From Ottowia flava (GTDB lineage Bacteria; Pseudomonadota; Gammaproteobacteria; Burkholderiales; Burkholderiaceae_C): a stretch of DNA of 64,000 bases. The position numbers and the translations under genes are program-made. Shown here piece after piece: positions 39,930 through 46,801 of this stretch (the first letter of the stretch is position 1; every line of letters starts with the position of its first letter). The DNA is taken from positions 333,750-397,749 of the forward strand of contig NZ_VRUA01000003.1 of NCBI RefSeq assembly GCF_008017535.1, given 5' to 3'. The notes under the pieces are model-generated. The model was not told where the DNA came from, did not search any database, and was given only the letters and a program-made list of their open reading frames with translations.

Positions 39930-40120
39930 CTAACGCTTCGATTTGTCAATACTGTCACCGCCGATAATGTCCCGACCGGCTTGATTGTTGTTTTGTGTTA
40001 CTGTGTGAGTGCTTGTCGAACGCGTTGATTTGCGATTGAAGGTGAGCTTCAAACGAAACCAACAGCACCGAGCGCAGCAATTGCAGCAATCGCCCAAGCG
40101 CCGATTTCTTTCCAATCCAT
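39930..40120 (-). pseudogene. Small membrane-anchored leader protein gene, frameshifted (or -1 frameshifting)
   Basis: ATG at 40120 with GAGGA seven to eight bases upstream gives MDWKEIGAWAIAAIAALGAV then GFV and a stop at 40049: a 23-residue membrane helix. Moving to the -1 frame at the last Val codon continues as LKLTFNRKS and then a polar tail with NNNQAGRDIIGGDSIDKSKR, ending at 39930. The tail shares AGRD-IG-D with the next gene, and the basic stretch right after the helix fits membrane topology, so the two frames probably belong together. A one-base deletion, a sequencing error or programmed slippage are all possible. The Cys-rich translation of the -1 frame upstream of the shift is a frame artefact. 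Confidence 0.55.
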
Positions 40121-40678
40121 ACGTTGATCCTCGATTTAGATAAACTTAGTAGTGATGCGCGAAGGCGGTGTTGCCTGGTAAAAAAATGTAACACATATGT
40201 GGGGCTTCACAGATTGAGCAGAGGCGTCGCGTCAGTGCCGTGCATCCGCGTCTAGGTTGAACGTGTGGCTGCTCTCAAACACGCGGTCTTCGGCGATGCG
40301 ACACATGTTGAAGCGGGTCATCAAGTGGGCCGCTTCGGCCGCGGTCCAGCGGGCGGGGCACGGTGCATTCGGCCAAGTCGAAGTGGTGCAGGCAGGAATA
40401 GACGTGGTCGTCGTTGGCCACCAGGACGACGCTGGCGCAGTACAGATCCCGATCTCGACCGCTGCCCAGCAGTTCTAACCAGCGTGCCCAGGGGTGTGCA
40501 ACGCCAGAGGATTTGTCGGGCTCCGTTTGATATGTGCTGCGTGCACTGACCCCCCCCCCGCAATTGCCCTCATTCACGTCGTTGCCGCCAATAGACCGCC
40601 CAGCAGCTGCCCCGTATGCTGCAGCCTCGGCCGCGCGCTGTGCAGCCAGCGGCCGTGCAACACAACGGGGACACAGCG
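40121..40678. other. Island edge: promoter region and possible gene remnant
   Basis: 40121-40250 is AT-rich and should hold the promoter of the minus-strand island operon; no clear -35/-10 pair was chosen. At 40275-40577 the minus strand has an open frame whose middle (LYCASVVLVANDDHVYSCLH) looks protein-like but has no convincing start or domain, and a run of nine C lies at its upstream end. It may be a decayed gene at the insertion boundary. Nothing else is seen before panE. Confidence 0.3.
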
Positions 40679-41606
40679 ATGCAATTTCTGGTGGTGGGTG
40701 CCGGTGCGGTCGGCGGGTATTTTGGGGGTCGGCTGGCGCAGCACGGGCAGGACGTGACGTTTCTGGTGCGCCCGGCGCGGGCGGCGGAGTTGGCGGCGCG
40801 CGGGCTGGTGATCCATAGCCAGGTGGGTGACGCCACGATTGCGTCGCCGCAGACGGTGCAGGCCGCTGCCATCACGCGTCCGGTCGACGTGATCATCCTC
40901 AGCAGCAAGGCCTACGATCTGGCGGCGTGCGTGGCCGACATCCGCCCGGCTGTGGGGCCGGACACGGTCATCATCCCGCTGCTGAACGGCATGCAGCACC
41001 TGGCCGTGCTGGACGGCGAGTTGGGCCGGCGCGCGGTGTTCGGCGGCCTGGCCGAGATCTCGTCCACGCTGGGCGCCGCCAAGGAGATCGTGCACCTGAA
41101 CACCATGCAAAGCCTGGCCGTTGGGGCGCGCGACGCGGCCATGCAAGGCCGCGCCGTCGCCATCCACGGCGTGATGGCGCAGGCCTTTGGCGCGCGCCTG
41201 TCCACCGATATCGAACACGACATGTGGGAGAAGTGGGTCTTTCATCGCCTCCCTGGCGGCCATCACCACGCTGATGGGCACGTCCATCAACCACATCGTC
41301 GCCGCGCCGGGCGGGCTGGAATTTGCCAAGGCGGTGGCGGCCGAATGCGACGCCGTGGCGCGCGCACACGGGCACCCGCCGCGGCCCGAGATGTGGGCGC
41401 GGCTGGAGCCGCTGCTGTTCAGCCCCACGTCGCCGCTGATGGCGTCGATGGCGCGCGATTTGCTGTCGGGCCAGCGCATCGAAGCCGACGCCGTCGTCGG
41501 CGACCTGCTGCGCCAGGGCGCAGCCAAGGGCGTGGCGACGCCGCTGCTGGCGGTGGTCTACACGCGGCTGAAGGCCTACGAGCACGCACGCGCCGCGGCA
41601 TCCTGA
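40679..41606 (+). pseudogene. panE: 2-dehydropantoate 2-reductase (PanE/ApbA), frameshifted
   Basis: The N-terminal half from MQFLVVGAGAVGGYFGGRLA is a normal PanE Rossmann domain in one frame, up to WEKWVF at 41242. One extra C at about 41243 shifts the frame; the family continues in the next frame as IASLAAITTLMGTSINHIVA through to the end at 41606. Without that base the protein would be about 309 residues. The enzyme makes pantoate for coenzyme A. Either a real null allele or a sequencing error. An in-frame readthrough to 41674 gives a nonsense C-terminus. Confidence 0.85.
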
Positions 41607-41660
41607 CGATGGCGCTGGGGCTTGCGGCGAACCCGGCGCGCGCGCTTCGGCGTCGGCGGC

Positions 41661-42137
41661 TCAGCGCGTCGTGACCTTCACCAGCGCAGTCACCGGCTTG
41701 CCGCCCACCAGCACCGGCTTGTGGTGGTCGTCGGCCAGCAGGATGCCGATGACGTGTTCGCCGGTCGGGGTGGCGCAGGCGCCGAAGTTGGCCTTGATCA
41801 GCGGGCCGCCAAAGTCGCTGTTCATGCTGTTGTAGGGGCGCCCGGGCAGGTTGCAGGTGTCGCCGTCGGGGTCGATCTTCATGTGCACGTGGCCGCAGCG
41901 CGGGTCGCTGCCGCACTGGCCGGCGGGCTTGAGCTTGAAGTTGCTGTCGACCACCACGCCAATGGTGCGGCCGGCGGCGTCGGGGCCCAGCGGCAGCGTG
42001 GCGCCGTCCAGCGGCCAGGTGATGCGCAGCACAGGCGCTTCTTGCGCGGTGGTGGTCAGCGGGGCGGCCAGTGTGGCCACGGCGGCCAGCGTGGGCAGCA
42101 GGGCAGAGGCGAACTTCGCGGTCATTCGGTTGCGCAT
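41661..42137 (-). CDS. Secreted protein of unknown function
   Basis: 158 residues with a signal peptide (FASALLPTLAAVATLAA, cleavage near TTAQA/TAQE). The mature part is a beta-rich single domain with CGSDPRCGHVHMKID and a C-terminal HVIGILLADDHHKPV, giving a set of His and Cys that could bind metal. No family is named with confidence. Divergent from the TetR gene, which may control it. Confidence 0.7.
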   Translation of the reverse strand: MRNRMTAKFASALLPTLAAVATLAAPLTTTAQEAPVLRITWPLDGATLPLGPDAAGRTIGVVVDSNFKLKPAGQCGSDPRCGHVHMKIDPDGDTCNLPGRPYNSMNSDFGGPLIKANFGACATPTGEHVIGILLADDHHKPVLVGGKPVTALVKVTTR

Positions 42138-42189
42138 GTGGTTCCTTGGAAAGAAGGTGTTGAAGAAAAAACCGCTTGATGTGATCGCA

Positions 42190-42238
42190 GATTACATAAA
42201 GCGACGCGAGTCTAGCGCAAAATAAGCGTTGATTACAT
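42190..42238. promoter_or_regulatory. Candidate operator: paired GATTACAT direct repeats
   Basis: GATTACAT at 42190-42197 and again at 42231-42238, 41 bases apart (about four helical turns), within the 113-base divergent promoter of the secreted protein and the TetR gene. The second copy is 12 bases before the TetR ATG. Could be the binding sites of that regulator. Confidence 0.4.
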
Positions 42239-42250
42239 GACAATGTGCAA

Positions 42251-43171
42251 ATGCCTGAAAAAACCGATGCCCCCCGTGATCCACCCGCCCGCAACGACCG
42301 CGCGGCGGCCGTGAAGCCTGGGTCCAGGACGAAGCCAGCCCAGCGCGGTGCGCCGGCGGCGTCCGCACCGTCGCCCCGGCGCAGCCGTGCGGCCCCACCC
42401 GCGCAGCCCGGCGGCGCGGGGCAGCACGTAGCGTCCGCGATGCCCGCCAAACCCGCCGCGCATGCCCAGCGCCGCGCCGCCGATGCGGCTGCCCAGCGCA
42501 CCGAAGCGGCCCGCGGCCAACCGGCCGAGGCGCAGGCCGCTGCGGCCCGCGCGCCGCGCCCCTACCACCACGGCAACCTGCGCGAGGCGCTGATCGAAGC
42601 GGCCGTGGCCATCATTGACGAACAGGGCGTGGAGCAGCTCAGCGTGCGCGAAACCGCCAAGCGCGCCGGCGTGTCGCCCGGCGCGCCGTTCCGCCATTTC
42701 GCGTCGCGCGCCGCGCTGCTGACGGCCGTGGCCGAACAGGCGACCGAGCGCCTGGCCGCCAGCGCCACGCAAGCCCTGGCCGCCGCCGCCGGCCAGCCGC
42801 CGCTGCAGCGCCTGGCCGCCATCGGCCACGCCTACCTGGACTGGGCCAGCGCTTACCCCACGCACTTTCGCGTGATCAGCGACCGCACGCAGCTGGACGG
42901 CGGCGGCTCGCCCGCCACCGCAGCGGCCAACGAAGGGCTGCGCCGCCAGATGCGCAGCCTGCTCGATGAAGCGCTGGGCACACACGTCAGCGCCGCCGAG
43001 CGCGAACACGCGCTGGTCGCGTCACGCGCCATGGTCTATGGCCTGGCGCGCATGGCGGCGGACGGGCACTTTCCCGAATGGCAGCTGCCGCAGACCGACA
43101 CGCCGGCCACGCTGCACGGTGTGCTGGACTTCTTCATCGCATCGCTGGCGCAGCGCGCGCGCGATGGGTGA
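42251..43171 (+). CDS. TetR/AcrR-family regulator with long disordered N-terminus
   Basis: 306 residues from the ATG at 42251. Residues 1 to about 100 are Ala/Pro/Arg low complexity. The TetR HTH follows (YHHGNLREALIEAAVAIIDE, VSVRETAKRAGVSPGAPFRHF-type pattern), then a WHG-like C-terminal ligand domain. TetR proteins are normally near 200 residues, so the extension is unusual; an internal start near the HTH is conceivable but no strong one is seen. Confidence 0.85.
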   Translation: MPEKTDAPRDPPARNDRAAAVKPGSRTKPAQRGAPAASAPSPRRSRAAPPAQPGGAGQHVASAMPAKPAAHAQRRAADAAAQRTEAARGQPAEAQAAAARAPRPYHHGNLREALIEAAVAIIDEQGVEQLSVRETAKRAGVSPGAPFRHFASRAALLTAVAEQATERLAASATQALAAAAGQPPLQRLAAIGHAYLDWASAYPTHFRVISDRTQLDGGGSPATAAANEGLRRQMRSLLDEALGTHVSAAEREHALVASRAMVYGLARMAADGHFPEWQLPQTDTPATLHGVLDFFIASLAQRARDG

Positions 43172-43231
43172 GGCGCGCGCGAGCGCTGCTCGCGCCCTGG
43201 GCGCTCGCCGTGAAGGGCGCCGCCCAGCACC

Positions 43232-43837
43232 TCAGAGCAGCAGGGCGTTTGCAACCAGCCACACGGCAAAGCCCGCCAGCACGGTCCCTGCGAGCCGCTG
43301 GAATGTCTGCGGCTGCAGCCAGCGCACGCGCCCGCCCATCAGCGTGGCGCCAAGGCCGATCCACAGGCTGCCGATGCTGATCACCAGCGTCAGGAAGGCC
43401 GTCATCACCACGCCCCAGTTGCACAGGCTGTCCCAGGTGGTCGGCGGCAAGAGTGCCATGCCAAACACCGCCGCCTTGGGGTTAAGCAGGGTCGCGATGA
43501 ACAAGGCGCGGCCGCCCACGGCAGACGCGCGCTCCGTCACCGCGGGGTGCGCCGCGGTGCGCCACAGCCGCCAGCCCAGCGCGGCGATGTACAAGCCGCA
43601 GATCAGCTTGATGGCGCGCAGCGCCAGCGGGTGGTCGTCCGCGAGGTTGTGCAGCAGCCCGCCCCACATACTGGTGGCCAGCAGGTAGCCGAAACCTTCA
43701 AAGGGCAGCAGCATGAGCGAGCGGCGCAGTCCAATCCTGCTGCCCGAAGCCGCGAGCAGCGTGTTGGTGGGGCCGGGCGTCAGCAGAATGGCCGCCACGG
43801 CCAGCAGAAACGACCCCTCGTTCAGCGAGGAAAACAT
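43232..43837 (-). CDS. LysE/RhtB-family amino acid exporter
   Basis: 201 residues from MFSSLNEGSFLLAVAAILLT. Six helices and the family motif TPGPTNTLLAASGSRIGLR; second conserved part FIATLLNPKAAVFGMALLP. Exports amino acids or small amphiphiles; substrate unknown. The upstream frame to 44005 is not needed. Confidence 0.88.
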   Translation of the reverse strand: MFSSLNEGSFLLAVAAILLTPGPTNTLLAASGSRIGLRRSLMLLPFEGFGYLLATSMWGGLLHNLADDHPLALRAIKLICGLYIAALGWRLWRTAAHPAVTERASAVGGRALFIATLLNPKAAVFGMALLPPTTWDSLCNWGVVMTAFLTLVISIGSLWIGLGATLMGGRVRWLQPQTFQRLAGTVLAGFAVWLVANALLL

Positions 43838-43979
43838 GGGTGGGTATTGCCCTTGGGGCGCGCGGTGCAAGCGCGCCCGAGCGCAGGTGAAAATAAGCCT
43901 AAAAGCATAGCAAGATGTGCCGACCGGGCATCTCTGGCGCTTTCTGTGCGGGCACGGCACGATGTGCTTCAGCCACCCC

Positions 43980-45440
43980 ATGAGCGCAGCGGCCAACAGC
44001 GACAATCACGTCGTGCCTTCTGCCCTATCCGACGCCCTTGCGCCCACCCTCCAAGCCGCGCACCCGTTGCCCGACACCGCCATCACCCCACAAGTCGCCG
44101 TCATCGGCGCCGGCCCTGCCGGCCTGATGGCGGCCGAGGTGCTGGGCCGCGCCGGGGTCGCCGTCGACGTGTTCGATGCCATGCCCTCGGTGGGCCGCAA
44201 GTTTCTGTTGGCCGGCCGCGGTGGTCTGAACCTGACGCACGCCGAGCCGCTGGACGCCTTCGTCACCCGCTACGGCGAGCAGGCCGGCGCGGTGGCTGAC
44301 TGGCTGCGCGACTTTGGCCCGCAGGCCACGCGCGATTGGGCGGCCGGGCTGGGCATCGACACCTTTGTCGGCACGTCCGGGCGCGTCTTCCCGACCGAGA
44401 TGAAAGCCGCGCCGCTGCTGCGCGCCTGGCTGCACCGCCTGCGCCAGCCCGCGGCGCCCGGCGCGGCGCCGGTGCGCTTTCACATGCGGCAGCGCTGGGT
44501 CGGCTGGGCGCCGGCGGACGCGCAGAATGCTATTGATAGCGTAGCTGGTCGCGTAGATGGCTCTAGGGCTGCAGGCCAATTTCTTTTGAAAACGCCGGCC
44601 GAGGACCGCGTCATCGCGCCGCGCATCGCCGTGCTGGCGCTGGGCGGCGGCAGCTGGCCGCGTTTGGGTTCTGACGGCGCCTGGCTGCCCTGGTTGGCCG
44701 ACGCGGGCGTGGACCTGGCGCCGCTGCAGGCGGCCAATTGCGGGTTTGACGTGGCGGGGCGCGAGACGGCTGAAGCGGCAGACCAGCGCGCGGCAGCCGA
44801 CGGCGGCTGGACGCCTTACTTCGCCGAGCGTTTCGCCGGCCAGCCGCTGAAAAACGTGGTGATCGATTTCACCGACAGCCAGGGCCGCCGCTTCACGCGC
44901 CGCGGCGAATTCGTGCTGACCGCCACGGGCGTGGAGGGCAGCCTGGTCTACGCCGCCAGCGCGCTGCTGCGCGGCGAGATCGCGCGCAGTGGCCACGCCA
45001 CCTTCCGGCTCAACCTGCTGCCCGCGCGCAAACCCGATGAGGTGCGCGCCGCCGTCGCCCACCCGCGCGGCAGCCGCAGCCTGTCGTCGCACCTGAAAAG
45101 CCGGCTCGGCCTGCAGCCCGTGCACACCGCGCTGCTGCACGAACTGCTGACGGCTGCCGAATTGAAGGACCCCGCGGCCCTGGCCACCGCCCTGCAAGCG
45201 CTGCCGATCACCCTGCGCGCGCCGCGCCCGATGGCCGAGGCGATCAGCACCGCCGGCGGCGTGCGCCTGAACGCGCTGACGCCCGATCTGGAACTGCGGG
45301 CGCGCCCCGGCATCTTCTGCGCCGGCGAAATGCTGGACTGGGAGGCGCCCACCGGCGGCTACCTGCTGACCGCGTGCCTGGCCAGCGGCGTGCGCGTGGC
45401 GCAGGGTGTGCTGCGGACGCTCGATTTGGTCAAGAAATAG
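43980..45440 (+). CDS. BaiN/RdsA-like NAD(P)/FAD-dependent oxidoreductase (TIGR03862-like)
   Basis: 486 residues from MSAAANSDNHVV (43980); an ATG six codons upstream is possible. FAD motif VAVIGAGPAGLMAAEVLGRA, then GRKFLLAGRGGLNLTH, the central VLALGGGSWPRLGSDGAW, and the C-terminal GIFCAGEMLDWEAPTGGYLL. A segment of about 20 residues (AIDSVAGRVDGSRAAG and flanks) is encoded by a reverse copy of the dispersed repeat and looks like an insertion relative to the family. Physiological substrate unknown. Confidence 0.88.
   Translation: MSAAANSDNHVVPSALSDALAPTLQAAHPLPDTAITPQVAVIGAGPAGLMAAEVLGRAGVAVDVFDAMPSVGRKFLLAGRGGLNLTHAEPLDAFVTRYGEQAGAVADWLRDFGPQATRDWAAGLGIDTFVGTSGRVFPTEMKAAPLLRAWLHRLRQPAAPGAAPVRFHMRQRWVGWAPADAQNAIDSVAGRVDGSRAAGQFLLKTPAEDRVIAPRIAVLALGGGSWPRLGSDGAWLPWLADAGVDLAPLQAANCGFDVAGRETAEAADQRAAADGGWTPYFAERFAGQPLKNVVIDFTDSQGRRFTRRGEFVLTATGVEGSLVYAASALLRGEIARSGHATFRLNLLPARKPDEVRAAVAHPRGSRSLSSHLKSRLGLQPVHTALLHELLTAAELKDPAALATALQALPITLRAPRPMAEAISTAGGVRLNALTPDLELRARPGIFCAGEMLDWEAPTGGYLLTACLASGVRVAQGVLRTLDLVKK
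44526..44588 (-). repeat. Dispersed repeat copy inside the BaiN-like gene (reverse)
   Basis: ATGCTATTGATAGCGTAGCT, GGTCGCGTAGATGGCTCTAG, then GGCTGCAGGCCAATTTC: one of the best matches in the window, complete end to end and read in frame. Confidence 0.8.
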
Positions 45441-45489
45441 GCCTGTAGCCCTACAACCACCTGCGCGGGCAGCTACTGAAAGGGAAGCG
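45435..45489 (+). repeat. Dispersed repeat copy (forward), overlapping a stop codon
   Basis: AAATAGGCCTGTAGCC, CTACAACCACCTGCGC, GGGCAGCTACTGAAAG. The TAG stop of the BaiN-like gene lies within its first bases. TAGCCC and GGGCAGCTA can pair as an imperfect hairpin. Confidence 0.85.
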
Positions 45490-45517
45490 CTGACCGGTCG
45501 GATCTGATTTTTAGATC

Positions 45518-45562
45518 AAATCGGCCACCAGCCCTACAACCACCTGCGCAGCCAGCTACCAA
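45518..45562 (+). repeat. Dispersed repeat copy (forward), tandem with the previous one
   Basis: AAATCGGCCACCAGCC, CTACAACCACCTGCGC, AGCCAGCTACCAAG; about 83 bases after and in the same orientation as the preceding copy. Ends two bases before the stop codon of the convergent GFA gene. Confidence 0.85.
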
Positions 45563-45564
45563 GA

Positions 45565-46029
45565 TCAGAGCGCACTGGCCTCGTCGTCGTCCCGGTAACG
45601 CAGCCAGCCGGCGACCTGCGGCCCGGTGCTGCCGTCCACCCGGTCACGCGGGTGCGTGCGGCCTTCCATCACCGCCACGTCGGCAAAATCGAAGGGGCTG
45701 ACGCCTTCGATGCAGGCCGCGTTCACGCCGTACTGGTCGGGGCGCGAGCGGCGCTGGTGGAAGGTGTAGATGCCGCAGCGCGAACAGAAGAAGTGCTGCG
45801 CCTGCCCCGTGTTGAACTGGTAGCGCGTCAACACGTCCTGCCCCTGCAACACCGTGATGTCCGTCAGCCGCGCCGACAGCGCCACCGCGCCGCGCATGCG
45901 GCAGTACGAACAGTTGCAGCGCCGCGCCTCGGCCCAGCCGCCCTCCAGCAAGACGGAGAAGCGCACCGCGCCGCAGTGGCAGGCGGCGGCGAGCGGTCGG
46001 CTGGCGTCGGGGAGGGCGGTGTCGGTCAT
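45565..46029 (-). CDS. GFA/CENP-V-type zinc enzyme (glutathione-dependent formaldehyde-activating family)
   Basis: 154 residues. Zinc-binding cysteines in CHCGAVRFSV, CNCSYC and FFCSRCGIYTFH as in the family. Name aside, many members are of uncertain chemistry. Convergent with the BaiN-like gene; the gap holds two repeat copies. Confidence 0.88.
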   Translation of the reverse strand: MTDTALPDASRPLAAACHCGAVRFSVLLEGGWAEARRCNCSYCRMRGAVALSARLTDITVLQGQDVLTRYQFNTGQAQHFFCSRCGIYTFHQRRSRPDQYGVNAACIEGVSPFDFADVAVMEGRTHPRDRVDGSTGPQVAGWLRYRDDDEASAL

Positions 46030-46179
46030 GGTGCGGGAGCCATGCGTGGGGCCGGATCACGGCGCCGGCACGTGGTGCGAATCGCGGGCGGGCTGTTGGT
46101 CACGAAGGCTCCCCAGCGCTGTGGGGAGGCGGCGGGCGGCGCGCCCCACGACGCGCGAGCGCGGCACTGGCGCCGCGCA

Positions 46180-46752
46180 CTAGCCCCAGCTGCGCACGCG
46201 CCCGGTGTCGATGTGCACGAAGTTGTCGTGCGCGTAGTAGCCCACACCACCCAGTTTGAGGCCAATGGCGGCGTCGCGCAGGTCGGTCAGTGCCACGCCG
46301 GGCAGGCGCACGTCGATCGCCTTGCCGTCCATGTGCAGGCTGCGCTTGGCCACGCCGCCGCCGCGCGTGGTGCGCAGGGTTTCGTTGGTGTGCGGGCTGC
46401 GGTAGCCGGAGATGACGTGAAAGGGTTGCTCGGTGCCCAGCTCGCGCCGCACGGCATGCAGCAGGTTGAACAGATCGGGGTCGATCACGCCCACGTCACC
46501 GCTGTAGTGGTCGCGCAGGAAGTGGTTGAGGCTGTTCAGCGCCGGCGGCACGAAATGGTTGCCGTTGGCGTAGACCAGCGCAATGCGCTCGTTGGTGTGC
46601 AGGTGGTTGAAGGCCAGCTGGCGCGCGTCGACCGAGGACGCGGGCGCTGCGGCCAGCGCACGGCCGGCGCCCGGCAGCAGGACGGCGGCGGCGGCCACGT
46701 GGGCAGCGCCCAGACTGCGGCCCAGGAACAGGCGGCGTTGCGGGTTCTTCAT
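46180..46752 (-). CDS. DUF882/YcbK-like M15A-type peptidase with Tat-like signal
   Basis: 190 residues. Twin-arginine-like leader (RRLFLGRSLGAAHVA). Peptidase M15A zinc region: SGYRSPHTNETLR and SLHMDGKAIDVRLPG. Probably trims peptidoglycan peptides in the periplasm. Lies 49 bases after the L,D-transpeptidase gene on the same strand; ycbB-ycbK is a conserved pair in many proteobacteria. Confidence 0.9.
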   Translation of the reverse strand: MKNPQRRLFLGRSLGAAHVAAAAVLLPGAGRALAAAPASSVDARQLAFNHLHTNERIALVYANGNHFVPPALNSLNHFLRDHYSGDVGVIDPDLFNLLHAVRRELGTEQPFHVISGYRSPHTNETLRTTRGGGVAKRSLHMDGKAIDVRLPGVALTDLRDAAIGLKLGGVGYYAHDNFVHIDTGRVRSWG

Positions 46753-46801
46753 GACGTTACAAATCGGGGGGGCAAAAACACCGACTGGCGGGCGACGGCG
46801 C

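Noticed and set aside
39930..40115. Cys-rich 61-residue open frame starting at 40115
   Set aside because: Its start is a TTG within the better-initiated helix gene, and the Cys-rich part is the out-of-frame reading of the membrane helix. Only the C-terminal tail is meaningful.
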